Source: CAWHJB01 sp963698715 (GTDB lineage: Bacteria; Chloroflexota; Anaerolineae; Anaerolineales; UBA4823). From it: DNA of 64,000 nucleotides. Position numbers and translations under genes: made by a program. The notes beneath the pieces were generated by a model, which did no database searches, was not told the DNA's origin, and was given only the letters and a program-made list of their open reading frames with translations. Positions 14,726-22,967 of this stretch are shown one piece after another (the stretch's first letter is position 1; every line of letters begins with the position of its first letter). The stretch spans positions 124,001 through 188,000 of the forward strand of contig CAVORW010000001.1 of NCBI GenBank assembly GCA_963698715.1. Direction: 5' to 3'.

Positions 14726-15490
14726 TCAGGTGAGCCCGCTCAGGAAATTGCCCAGCAAAGCGGCCGCTGCCTGGGGCTGCTCGATGATCAGCATATGCCC
14801 GGCCTCCGGCATAATTTCCAGGCTGGCGTTGGGCAGGCAGCTGGCTAACAGCTGCGCCAGGCGCACCGGTGTCATCCGGTCATGGCTGCCGCAAATCACC
14901 AGGCTGGGCGGCGAGATTTCAGGCAAGCGCTCGGTGAGATTGAAGCTGTCACAGGCCAGGAAGTCGCTGTGCAAGACGCTCGGGCGGGTCAACGCCATTT
15001 GCCTGGTCGCCAGCTCAACCAATCGCTCCGGCGTGTCGGGACTGTACGCCCATTTGCGGATCAGTTCGATCGCGCTTTGAAATGTGGTGGTCTGGCTGGT
15101 GCTTTCCAGCAGTTGCGCCGCAACGGGCAGTCTGGCGCCGGTAGAAACCAACCCTAAACCCTGAACTCGATCCGGTATTTCAAGGCCCAGGCTGAGCGCA
15201 ATCGCTCCGCCCATGGAATGCCCGACCAGGACAGTCCGGTGGACCTCGAGTGCGTCCAGCCATGCCACAATAGCCTGGGCGTAGGCCTGGATGGATTGTT
15301 CGCCGCGGCCTTCAGACTTGCCATGCCCGGGAAGGTCTGGGGCGAAGATGCGGTAGCCTGGCAGGCGGCGGATCTCCGCCGGCCAGTGCAGGTGGGTCCC
15401 GCCTGCACCGTGCAATAAAATAACAGTCGCCCGGCTCCTCTCTTCCTCGGGCTGATAGGCGTGGTAGTAAATATTTGCGGCGATGGGCAT
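14726..15490 (-). CDS. Alpha/beta-fold hydrolase
   Basis: 254 residues. The oxyanion strand HGAGGTHLHW, the nucleophile elbow GHSMGG (about 91-96), the acid loop CGSHDRMTP and the catalytic His in EAGHML are all in order, with a helical cap between. It is an esterase/lipase-type single-domain enzyme; the substrate is unknown. It stands alone on the minus strand, 76 bases downstream of the last gene's repeat region and upstream of tRNA-Val. Confidence 0.88.
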   Translation of the reverse strand: MPIAANIYYHAYQPEEERSRATVILLHGAGGTHLHWPAEIRRLPGYRIFAPDLPGHGKSEGRGEQSIQAYAQAIVAWLDALEVHRTVLVGHSMGGAIALSLGLEIPDRVQGLGLVSTGARLPVAAQLLESTSQTTTFQSAIELIRKWAYSPDTPERLVELATRQMALTRPSVLHSDFLACDSFNLTERLPEISPPSLVICGSHDRMTPVRLAQLLASCLPNASLEIMPEAGHMLIIEQPQAAAALLGNFLSGLT

Positions 15491-15569
15491 GTTGCTGTCC
15501 GATTCTGGTTGGATCAGGGATTTCAGGGTTGTTGAAGCAAGATTGTTGGATCTGCTCTAAATGGTCTTT

Positions 15570-15616
15570 TGTGGTGTTCGGTTTGGGCGGTGGAGCCGCC
15601 CAAACCGAACACCACA
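15570..15616. repeat. Palindromic repeat, GGTGTTCGGTTTG family (copy B)
   Basis: A perfect 21-base stem (15570-15590 with 15596-15616) and a 5-base loop TGGAG. The outer arm contains GGTGTTCGGTTTG as in the copies at 23523, 31116 and 56540. The inner arm here is GGGCGG with CCGCCC. The wider flanks do not match the other copies. It lies between the hydrolase and a membrane-protein gene. Confidence 0.85.
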
Positions 15617-15695
15617 CAGCCTTCTTTTGTTTGCTAAGATTTTAGCGAAAGAACCACTAATAGCTCGGCATTGCAGTAAGGGAGATTATACTGGG

Positions 15696-16139
15696 TTAAT
15701 CACCCTTCTGGTGGGAAGCATTGGCCCTGCGGAACAGCTCGAGCCCCAACCCAACCAGCAGACCGCTGACCAGCCAGACCGGGGTCCGCAGCACAAGCGC
15801 CTGGATTTGCTGGACGTTGAAATCAGGGGTTGGATGAGCATGAATTCCCGTTTTGATTGCCATCAGCAGGAAGGCCGCGGGTGTAAGCATCGCACCGGCC
15901 AAAAAACCCGCCGTGGGCAGCCAATAGCCGCGCCTGCCAAAGCGATTTTCGAGCCAGAGCCAGGTCTGCGCCGCTGCCAGGCTGGAGATCCCGGCCGCGA
16001 AAATCAGCACCCAGCGATCGCTGGAGTCTTCTACCGGCAGCCACAACAGCAGGCCGCCACCCAGGACGATCCCCCAGATCCGCAGCCTGCGTAAGAGAGG
16101 CATTCTTTGCGAAGAGCTTCCAGGCTTTGAGTGGTTCAC
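15696..16139 (-). CDS. Small integral membrane protein
   Basis: 147 residues with about four hydrophobic segments (IWGIVLGGGLLLWLP, WVLIFAAGISSLAAAQTW, WLPTAGFLAGAMLTPAAFLL, PVWLVSGLLVGLGLELF). No family was recognised. Its ATG overlaps the stop of the histidine kinase gene by 4 bases, so it is probably co-translated with the kinase and may be its membrane partner; that is inference. Confidence 0.75.
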   Translation of the reverse strand: MNHSKPGSSSQRMPLLRRLRIWGIVLGGGLLLWLPVEDSSDRWVLIFAAGISSLAAAQTWLWLENRFGRRGYWLPTAGFLAGAMLTPAAFLLMAIKTGIHAHPTPDFNVQQIQALVLRTPVWLVSGLLVGLGLELFRRANASHQKGD

Positions 16140-17902
16140 TTACCCTGGCGCATTTTATCGGCTGCTTCATCGGTAAAGGGGATCCAGACCCGGATGCGAG
16201 TCCCTTTTGCTTCCGCCGAGTCGATCTGGATGATGCCATTCACCAGTTCAGCCCTTTCCTTCATATTGATCATGCCCAGGCTGTTGCGGTTATCATAGTT
16301 GGAATCAACGGAGTTCAGATCGAAGCCCAGGCCGTTATCTTCAATTTCCAGCAAACCCAGGTCTTCCTGGACTTTGCGCAGCCGCACCCAGATTGTGCCA
16401 GCCTGGGCGTGCTTGCGGGCATTGTTGATCGCTTCTTCGGCGATATAGAACGCTACGGACTGTTTATTCATTTCCAGTTCCGCTTCCACTTCTGGTTCGG
16501 CCTCGATGACGACATTCTGTCCAAAAGTTTCGTGCATTTTTTCTGCCATCGATTTAAGCGCCGAGATCAAACCGGAGGACTCCAACACCAGCGGACGCAA
16601 GGTAAACAGCATATGCCGGATTTCTTTGGTAGTCCGGCGGGCCAGGTCTTCGATCTTAAACATCTCTTCGGCGGCGGCTTTTTCATCCCGCTCCAATAAG
16701 CGGCGGGCGAAGTTAATCCGCATGGCAATGGCTGCCACCGATTGAGTTGGCCCATCGTGGAGGTCACGGGCCATTTTTTTGCGCGCTTCCTCCTGAATCT
16801 CCATCATGCGCTCTTTTTCTTCTTCCAGAGCCTGATAGAGACGGGCGTTCTGAATGGCGATCGATACCTGTTTCCCAACGATATCCAGAATTTCCCGGTT
16901 CTCGGGGCTGAAGAACTCCGCTTCCGGGTGAGCGTAGAGCAAGACCCCGTAAGTGTCCAAACCAGTTCGTAGTGGGATGCAGTAAGCAGCTTTACACACT
17001 CGCAAGGCGATAAAACGAGTCAGCTCGGGGTCCCTCTCAAGGGATTTCGTCAGCCGCGGTTCTCCTTCTTCAATTGCTTTAGCGATAAAACCAGATCGTC
17101 CGGGCAGCATGACCCGTTGGTCGGCCGGTGTAAAGCGGCGCGCCGATCCAACCTGCAGCTCAGCTTGTCCGGTTTCCATGACTTTGAAGAGCAAAATTGC
17201 GCTGAACAGCTGGTCGGCTGGCGTTTTTACGGTTAGCAGTGCATTGGTGCTCAAGTCAAGGGCAGTGTCCAAAACGCGCTGCAAATTAAGTGACACGCTC
17301 AGAGCTGAGATCAAGTTATAGATGGCATGGCGGCGTTCACTTTCGATGCGCTGCGACTCACGGCGGGCAGCGATCTGAGATTTGACCGTTGTTTCAACGA
17401 CACCAGCCATGCGCTGATTGATAAAACTAAATATCAGGGCGCCTGCCAGGTAGATCGGGATCAATATCACTAAGGAAAGCAAGGCAGTCTGCCAGGATAC
17501 ATCCACGAGCGCAAGCAGTCCCTGGCTGAGGACATTGATCAAAAGTACAACCAGCGCCCCGCGCAGCTTGAAAAAAAGACTGGCCGTGACTACAGGCAGA
17601 ATCCCAACCCAGACCACCGGCCCGAGCATGGTTCCAGCAAAGAAAAAGATCAAGTAGGCAAACAGCATATCCGCGATGGTGGTGAGATATGGGTGAGCCG
17701 GCAGCCGTCGATTAACAAAGGCTAAAATCGTCAGAATGACATTCCAGGCTGCTGCCAGGCCTAGGGTGAACTGCAAATTCAAGCCCATAGGACCGGCTGA
17801 CGCCGAGGCAAGGGCAATCCCCAGTAAGAACAGCCAGCGCAATGAAGTGGCCAGCCAGTCAATTAATTGGAGCGGTTCAGCTTTTCGCATCGCAGTAATC
17901 AT
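16136..17902 (-). CDS. Membrane sensor histidine kinase, GAF + HisKA_3 (NarL-type)
   Basis: 588 residues. Residues about 15-165 carry five to six membrane segments; a GAF-type sensor domain follows (about 195-355), then a coiled coil, the HisKA_3 motif ARDLHDGPTQ with His382, and a HATPase_c domain (N box EEAINNARKHA, G1 DNGLGFD). This kinase class phosphorylates NarL/FixJ-type regulators, none of which is adjacent, so it is an orphan here. It follows rdgB by 25 bases and overlaps the next gene by 4. Confidence 0.92.
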   Translation of the reverse strand: MITAMRKAEPLQLIDWLATSLRWLFLLGIALASASAGPMGLNLQFTLGLAAAWNVILTILAFVNRRLPAHPYLTTIADMLFAYLIFFFAGTMLGPVVWVGILPVVTASLFFKLRGALVVLLINVLSQGLLALVDVSWQTALLSLVILIPIYLAGALIFSFINQRMAGVVETTVKSQIAARRESQRIESERRHAIYNLISALSVSLNLQRVLDTALDLSTNALLTVKTPADQLFSAILLFKVMETGQAELQVGSARRFTPADQRVMLPGRSGFIAKAIEEGEPRLTKSLERDPELTRFIALRVCKAAYCIPLRTGLDTYGVLLYAHPEAEFFSPENREILDIVGKQVSIAIQNARLYQALEEEKERMMEIQEEARKKMARDLHDGPTQSVAAIAMRINFARRLLERDEKAAAEEMFKIEDLARRTTKEIRHMLFTLRPLVLESSGLISALKSMAEKMHETFGQNVVIEAEPEVEAELEMNKQSVAFYIAEEAINNARKHAQAGTIWVRLRKVQEDLGLLEIEDNGLGFDLNSVDSNYDNRNSLGMINMKERAELVNGIIQIDSAEAKGTRIRVWIPFTDEAADKMRQGK

Positions 17903-17927
17903 AACTTAATTCCGTCAATCTTTCATG

Positions 17928-18566
17928 CTAACTATTTATTTTTAGCATTTCAATGATGCAAGGTATCGCTTGCCGGACAGCCCGGGCTCTGTGGCTGACC
18001 AGGTTCTTCTCTTCCATGCTCAGTTCTGCCATGGTGCGCCCAAATTCTTGTAGCGAGAAGATTGGATCGTAACCAAAACCGTTGCTGCCGCGTTCTTCGG
18101 GAATGATCTCCCCCAAACACAATCCCTCCACAATTTGGGCCGCTCGCTGCTCCTGGGCATGCTGGGGGGTGATTAAAGCGACCACGCATCGAAAATGAGC
18201 GAGCCAGGGGCGGGGGAAACCTCGAAGTTTTTCGAGCAAATACGCCCTGCGATCAGCATCCGTGGCATGGGGCAGGGGTGAGAATCGGGCCGAGAATAAG
18301 CCCGGCATACCGCCCAACGCCGCCACTTCCAGGCCGGAATCATCTGCTAAACAAGGCAGCTGGCTGGCCAGGGCAAATGCAGTGGCTTTACGGCTCGCAT
18401 TTTGGGCGTAGGTCTGGCCATCCTCGACCACCTCCAGATTAAGATTGATCTGGCCAGGCATCACCAGTTCGACACCTGTCTCAGCCAGCAATGCCTGGAT
18501 TTCGATGATTTTGCCCGGGTTGTTGGTTGCCAGTAAGATTTTTGACATCATCACAGGATTTCCCAT
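17928..18566 (-). CDS. rdgB: Non-canonical purine NTP pyrophosphatase (RdgB/HAM1)
   Basis: 212 residues from 18566; the conserved N-terminus MSKILLATNNPGK suggests the ATG at 18548 or 18551 may be the true start. Family motifs are present: TNNPGK, DDSGLEVAALGGMPGLFSAR, GSNGFGYDPIF and SHRARA. The enzyme hydrolyses dITP, XTP and ITP to monophosphates, keeping them out of DNA and RNA. It is the first gene of a minus-strand set with the kinase and membrane protein. Confidence 0.95.
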   Translation of the reverse strand: MGNPVMMSKILLATNNPGKIIEIQALLAETGVELVMPGQINLNLEVVEDGQTYAQNASRKATAFALASQLPCLADDSGLEVAALGGMPGLFSARFSPLPHATDADRRAYLLEKLRGFPRPWLAHFRCVVALITPQHAQEQRAAQIVEGLCLGEIIPEERGSNGFGYDPIFSLQEFGRTMAELSMEEKNLVSHRARAVRQAIPCIIEMLKINS

Positions 18567-18605
18567 CGACCCGAAAAGGGGATAAGCAGCTCGGATCTGA
18601 TCGTA

Positions 18606-18704
18606 TGATATAATCGCAACAATATCCGAATTCTATGAGTATGAGGCGTTTGAGGTAAGCAAGGTCATTAATTTAATCGGATTGGATGGATCTCGCGCTT
18701 ACCT
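18606..18704 (+). promoter_or_regulatory. Extended -10 promoter and leader hairpin for yceD-sigma genes
   Basis: TGATATAAT (18606-18614) is an extended -10 element on the plus strand without a clear -35. In the transcript AGGTAAGC pairs exactly with GCTTACCT, enclosing about 36 bases. The function of this leader structure is unknown. Confidence 0.4.
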
Positions 18705-18731
18705 GCAACGGCCTCCTTATTTTACCTGCCG

Positions 18732-19247
18732 GTGTCTAATTCTAAAAACCTATTTATCCTAAATATTGGCTTTATCGTCCACCAGACGGTAGGGTATTTC
18801 CGCGATTTCTCTTATAATTATCCAGAAGCCCACATCGGGCCAGATCTGGATTTAAAGGATCTGAATGGGACTGTCCGCGTCACCCGCACAACCCAGGGTT
18901 TGCTGGTTCAAGTTCGCATGCACGCCAAGGTTGTCCACGAATGTGTACGCTGCCTGAAGGATTGCTGGCAGCCGCTTGATATCGATTCCGCCGACCTGTA
19001 TGCATTTTCCCAAAAAACGATCTCTGAATCCGGCCTTATTTTACCCGAGGACGGCAAGATCAATTTAGGCCCTGTCATTCGCGATGAAATGTGGCTTGCT
19101 GTTCCGATCAGTCCGCTGTGCAGCCCAGACTGCCTGGGATTATGCTCGATATGCGGCGGTAATTTAAACGAAAACGTTTGCCAGCACGAAGAAGAATTTA
19201 TCGATCCTCGCCTGGAGATTCTCAAATCGTTCCTCGATAGAGAATGA
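18732..19247 (+). CDS. YceD/DUF177 family protein
   Basis: 171 residues from a GTG start. The CVRCLKDCWQPL segment and the C-terminal CSPDCLGLCSICGGNLNENVC cluster match the DUF177/YceD family, whose members act with large-subunit rRNA and are usually encoded next to rpmF (L32). No L32 gene follows here; the next gene is a sigma factor after 71 bases. The Cys pairs could bind zinc. Confidence 0.85.
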   Translation: MSNSKNLFILNIGFIVHQTVGYFRDFSYNYPEAHIGPDLDLKDLNGTVRVTRTTQGLLVQVRMHAKVVHECVRCLKDCWQPLDIDSADLYAFSQKTISESGLILPEDGKINLGPVIRDEMWLAVPISPLCSPDCLGLCSICGGNLNENVCQHEEEFIDPRLEILKSFLDRE

Positions 19248-19318
19248 TCCGGCCCTCACATTCATAAGTGCAAGGCACCATCAGCACTGCTGCCTATATC
19301 TGATCAGGATGGTCGTGC

Positions 19319-20482
19319 ATGCCGCCTCCAATCCAGCGCCATTTGCTCAACCGGTTGCTACAACAAGCTGAAGAAATCGGGTATATCCGTTGGCAAAATT
19401 TGCGCGATCTCACCCCAGGCGTAACAACGAGCACCAAACGTCTTAACGAAATCACTGAGCTGTTGCGTCGGCAGGGGGTCATTATTGTCGAGGACGAACA
19501 AGAATATCAGGGTTTATTTTCCGAACTATTCAATCCGCCTGATCCCGAGCCCCAAGAACTGCTTGAGCAAGTCCCCAGCGAAGACACCGTCAGCATCTAC
19601 CTGCGCGAAATGTCTAGCGTTCCGTTATTAACTTATGAAGAAGAGACGGATTTGGCTAAAAGGATTGAAAACGCCTTTCAAGCCAACTTGCAGCTGGCAC
19701 AGACGAACCTGAGGTCAGAGGGACCGCGTTCGCTGGAGCTGGAGCTGCAGGTCAGGGACGGATTGCTGGCCCGCGATTATCTCATCCGGGCCAACACCAG
19801 GCTTGTGGTCAGCATCGCCCGACGCTATATCGGTAGAGGGGTGCCCTTTCTGGATCTGATTCAGGAGGGCAATTTGGGGTTGATGAAAGCGGTAGAAAAA
19901 TACGATCATCGCCGTGGATTTCGCTTTTCCACTTACGCGACCTGGTGGATTCGCCAGGGAATCAGCCGCTCGATTGCAGATCAGGGACGCACCATCCGGG
20001 TTCCTGTCCATATGACTGACCGGATCCGGCAGATGAATAGAATCAGCCTGCAGTTAGAACAGCAACTCGGCCGGCCGCCAGCTATAGAAGAGCTGGCTAA
20101 GTCGATGGATATTGAACCGGCCAAAGTCAAATGGATTCAGCAGGTGGCCCAACTTCCGCTGTCTTTGGAAAGCCCGGTTGGGGATGAGGATGATTCGGAA
20201 TTGGGCATGTTTATCGAAGACGAACACACGCCTGGGCCAGCCCAGATTACTTATCAAAATATGCTCCGCGAGCGTCTAGAAGAAGTGCTGGGGACGTTGC
20301 CTCCCAGAGAGGCGCGCATCGTGCGGCTGCGATTTGGCCTGGGGCAGGACCGTGCATACACTTTGGAAGAAGTGGGCCAAAAATTCGGCCTCACTCGCGA
20401 ACGAATCCGCCAGATCGAGAGCAAAGCGCTCCGGCGCTTGCGCCACCCCACTTGTGCCCGTTTGCTGCGAGATTATATTTAG
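19319..20482 (+). CDS. RNA polymerase sigma factor, primary (RpoD/SigA) type
   Basis: 387 residues. An N-terminal region 1.1-like segment (about 1-75) is followed by region 1.2 (SIYLREMSSVPLLT), region 2 (LDLIQEGNLGLMKAVEKYD and FSTYATWWIRQGISR), region 3 and region 4 with the helix-turn-helix YTLEEVGQKFGLTRERIRQIE. These are group 1/2 sigma hallmarks. It may be the housekeeping factor or a second primary-like one; the window alone cannot decide. Promoters in this window match the TTGACA/TATAAT consensus such factors read. Confidence 0.93.
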   Translation: MPPPIQRHLLNRLLQQAEEIGYIRWQNLRDLTPGVTTSTKRLNEITELLRRQGVIIVEDEQEYQGLFSELFNPPDPEPQELLEQVPSEDTVSIYLREMSSVPLLTYEEETDLAKRIENAFQANLQLAQTNLRSEGPRSLELELQVRDGLLARDYLIRANTRLVVSIARRYIGRGVPFLDLIQEGNLGLMKAVEKYDHRRGFRFSTYATWWIRQGISRSIADQGRTIRVPVHMTDRIRQMNRISLQLEQQLGRPPAIEELAKSMDIEPAKVKWIQQVAQLPLSLESPVGDEDDSELGMFIEDEHTPGPAQITYQNMLRERLEEVLGTLPPREARIVRLRFGLGQDRAYTLEEVGQKFGLTRERIRQIESKALRRLRHPTCARLLRDYI

Positions 20483-20550
20483 GCTCTAACCGACCAGTCG
20501 GAAGGGATGTGGTTGTTGTCGCCAGCTGCGACATGGTTGAAGCTGTCACG

Positions 20551-20609
20551 CACCTGCCTGAACAATTAGGTGGTGTCAATTCCGCTGAACAATGACACAC
20601 CTGCCTGAA
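20551..20609. repeat. Hairpin framed by direct repeats after the sigma-factor gene
   Basis: CACCTGCCTGAA occurs at 20551-20562 and 20598-20609. Between and overlapping them AGGTGGTGTCA (20568-20578) can pair with TGACACACCT (20593-20602) with one bulge. It lies just upstream of the metG leader promoter and could terminate the sigma-gene transcript or bind a regulator. Confidence 0.5.
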
Positions 20610-20613
20610 AATC

Positions 20614-20642
20614 TTGACAAATCCTGGACCGGGCTTTAGACT
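20614..20642 (+). promoter_or_regulatory. Promoter of the metG leader
   Basis: TTGACA (20614-20619), a 17-base spacer and TAGACT (20637-20642). Transcription would start near 20650, 17 bases before the leader ORF and about 258 bases before metG. Confidence 0.75.
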
Positions 20643-20666
20643 TAAGCATCTCAATCAGGGAATACA

Positions 20667-20837
20667 ATGCCGGGAGTGTTTGTGCAGTTGGCCGGTAGTT
20701 CAGATAAGCGTGAAACGAACATGGTGCATAACAGAAACCAGGTAGCTATATCTTATGATAACGGCAGGATGACCAGTATGGCCATGCTTGGGCGCGCCGC
20801 GCAATGGACAGCGGAAATCGCCGCAGGCGCGCTCTAA
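20667..20837 (+). CDS. Putative Met-rich leader peptide of metG (56 residues)
   Basis: ATG at 20667 with AGGG upstream; TAA at 20835. The peptide begins MPGVFVQLAG and contains five Met codons, three of them close together at codons 35, 38 and 40 (RMTSMAML). The gene that follows is methionyl-tRNA synthetase, and a terminator stands between. Downstream of the Met codons are GCGCGCC (20792-20798), GGACAGC (20806-20812) and GGCGCGC (20826-20832), able to form alternative pairings with one another and with the terminator. A leader-peptide role is inference; an ordinary small protein is the alternative. Confidence 0.55.
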   Translation: MPGVFVQLAGSSDKRETNMVHNRNQVAISYDNGRMTSMAMLGRAAQWTAEIAAGAL

Positions 20838-20861
20838 ACATCAATTGAGCAACTTATTTGT

Positions 20862-20893
20862 GGGCTGTCCAACCAAGGGCAGCCCTTTTTTTT
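20862..20893 (+). terminator. metG leader terminator (candidate attenuator)
   Basis: GGGCTGTCC (20862-20870) pairs with GGGCAGCCC (20877-20885), 9 base pairs with one G-U and a 6-base loop, followed by eight T residues. It ends only 14 bases before the metG start, so it must be bypassed for metG expression. Its left arm GCTGTCC is exactly complementary to GGACAGC at 20806-20812 in the leader ORF. Confidence 0.85.
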
Positions 20894-20907
20894 GAGCGGA
20901 GGTTACT

Positions 20908-22692
20908 GTGTCTGAAAACATACTTGTTGCGGTTGCCTGGCCATATGCCAACTCAGATATCCATGTGGGGAATATCACCGGCTCCTACCTGCCTGCAGAT
21001 ATTTTCGCGCGCTACCATCGTCTGGTGGGGAATCAGGTCATCATGGTCTCCGGTACCGATGCCCACGGCACGCCTGTCACCGTTCGAGCGGATGCGGAAG
21101 GGACGACTCCGGAGGAAGTATATAAGCGATTTCACGCCGATTTTCTGGAATTGTTCCAACAATTGGGATTGACGTACGACCTGTTCACCAGCACCCATAC
21201 AGACTTTCATTTTAAGGTTTCCCAGACAATCTTTCTGGCACTCCAGAAGAACGGGTACCTGTATGTAGAGCGCCAAAAACAATGGTATGCACCGGCCCAA
21301 AAACGTTTCCTCCCCGATCGTTATGTGGAAGGCACCTGTTATAACTGCGGTTATCCCAATGCTCGGGGCGATCAATGCGATCAGTGCGGCAGTTTGCTGG
21401 ACGCGAATCAGCTAATCGAACCGCGCTCAAAAATTGATGGCTCAACTCCCGAACTGCTGGAGACAGAGCACTATTACCTCGACCTGGCTCAGCTCCAACC
21501 GGCCATTGTGGAATTTCTGCGCGCCCGCGAAACCTATTTGCGTCCCAATGTCCTGCGCCAGTCGCTCGGACAAATCACCGCGAATGATCTGCATGGGCGG
21601 GCGATCACCCGCGACCTGGACTGGGGTATTCCGGTGCCGGTGGACGGCTGGGAGAGTAAGGTCTTGTATGTTTGGTTTGAAGCTGTCATTGGCTACCTCT
21701 CAGCAGCCATCGAGTGGTCTCAGCTCAAAGGAAAACCGGATGCCTGGCAGGAATGGTGGACCAATCCGGATGCCCGAGCCTATTACTTTATAGGCAAGGA
21801 CAATATCCCCTTCCATGCGGTCATCTGGCCTGCCCAGCTGATTGGAGTCGGTGAAGAGTTCAGCCAGTTCTACGAAGAGCGGCCAAATGCACCTCTGACC
21901 TTGCCTTATGATGTGCCAGCCAATGAATTCATGAACCTGGAAGGCCAAAAAATTTCTGGCAGCCGAAACTGGGCTGTCTGGGGGTTGGATTTTCTCTCCC
22001 GCTACGACCCCGACCCTCTGCGCTACTATCTCACCGCCAACATGCCTGAAGCCAAGGATACGGATTGGGATTGGGATGGATTTGTCCATCGCAACAATGA
22101 TGAACTGGTCGCAACCTGGGGCAATCTGGCGAACCGGGTGCTCTCATTTTGCTATAAGAATTGGGATGGGGTGGTGCCTGCTCCGGGACAACTGCGCCCT
22201 GCCGATCAAGAGATCCTGGCGACGGTGGAGGCAGGTTTCGAAGTGGTTGGCGAGCACCTGAATAGTGTCCGTCTGCGAGCCGCATTAGGAGAAGCGATGC
22301 GGTTGGCCAGCGAGGTAAATAAATATCTTGACCAGACTGCACCCTGGTTTGAGATCAAAACCGATAAAAACGCGGCGGCAACAACCGTTTACACAGCCTT
22401 GAAGGCGATCAATTCCCTCAAGATCCTGTTCGCTCCGTTTATCCCGTTCAGCAGCGAGCGGCTGCACCGCTACCTGGGCTACGATGGGGCGCTCTTTGGC
22501 ACCCAATTCGTCGAAGTACAGGCTGATCGTCTTGGCGAGCATCAGGTTCTGCGATACCGGCCGGACGGTGCTCGAGGGCACTGGGAAGCCAGTCAGTTGG
22601 AAGCCGGGCGGCCTCTCGTAAAACCCGAGCCGCTCTTCCGTAAACTGGATGAGAGCGTGGCAGAGCAGGAACGCGCCCGATTAGGAACATAG
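20908..22692 (+). CDS. metG: Methionyl-tRNA synthetase
   Basis: 594 residues from GTG at 20908, with GGAGG 8 bases upstream. The class I motifs are the HIGH-like HVGN near residue 19 and the KMSKS-like KISGS in EGQKISGSRNWAVW. A zinc knuckle is seen at CYNCGYPNARGDQCDQC. It charges tRNA-Met for both initiation and elongation. The C-terminal tRNA-binding (Trbp111-like) domain found in some homologues is absent. Expression appears to be controlled by the upstream leader ORF and terminator. Confidence 0.97.
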   Translation: MSENILVAVAWPYANSDIHVGNITGSYLPADIFARYHRLVGNQVIMVSGTDAHGTPVTVRADAEGTTPEEVYKRFHADFLELFQQLGLTYDLFTSTHTDFHFKVSQTIFLALQKNGYLYVERQKQWYAPAQKRFLPDRYVEGTCYNCGYPNARGDQCDQCGSLLDANQLIEPRSKIDGSTPELLETEHYYLDLAQLQPAIVEFLRARETYLRPNVLRQSLGQITANDLHGRAITRDLDWGIPVPVDGWESKVLYVWFEAVIGYLSAAIEWSQLKGKPDAWQEWWTNPDARAYYFIGKDNIPFHAVIWPAQLIGVGEEFSQFYEERPNAPLTLPYDVPANEFMNLEGQKISGSRNWAVWGLDFLSRYDPDPLRYYLTANMPEAKDTDWDWDGFVHRNNDELVATWGNLANRVLSFCYKNWDGVVPAPGQLRPADQEILATVEAGFEVVGEHLNSVRLRAALGEAMRLASEVNKYLDQTAPWFEIKTDKNAAATTVYTALKAINSLKILFAPFIPFSSERLHRYLGYDGALFGTQFVEVQADRLGEHQVLRYRPDGARGHWEASQLEAGRPLVKPEPLFRKLDESVAEQERARLGT

Positions 22693-22726
22693 GGTGGCCG
22701 CGCTTTGACCTGGCAGACGGGCGCCG

Positions 22727-22966
22727 TCAGGCAAGCCGCTGCCCAGGGGGCGGCGTTTTGAGAAACCACAGGCCGGGCTCGGATTGAAAAATTAATTCAA
22801 GAACGCGCTCTCTGGGAATCATGATCAGGATATGCAGGCCTTCAGGGTCCTGCCAGCTCCGGCCGGTTGACTCTACCGGATAATCGTTACCCCGCCATGA
22901 GATCCGTTGGGGATATACCCTGCCATCTTGCGTGAATCGGGCAGTTACCTCGATCGACTCCATCAT
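22727..22966 (-). CDS. Small conserved protein, DUF6504-like
   Basis: 79 residues from ATG 22966, which is preceded by GAAGGA overlapping the end of the upstream gene; the two genes are separated by one base. The core QDGRVYPQRISWRGNDYPVES followed by a Trp and a His-containing strand resembles the short DUF6504 proteins, beta-rich and of unknown function. The assignment rests on pattern memory only. Confidence 0.55.
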   Translation of the reverse strand: MMESIEVTARFTQDGRVYPQRISWRGNDYPVESTGRSWQDPEGLHILIMIPRERVLELIFQSEPGLWFLKTPPPGQRLA

Positions 22967-22967
22967 G

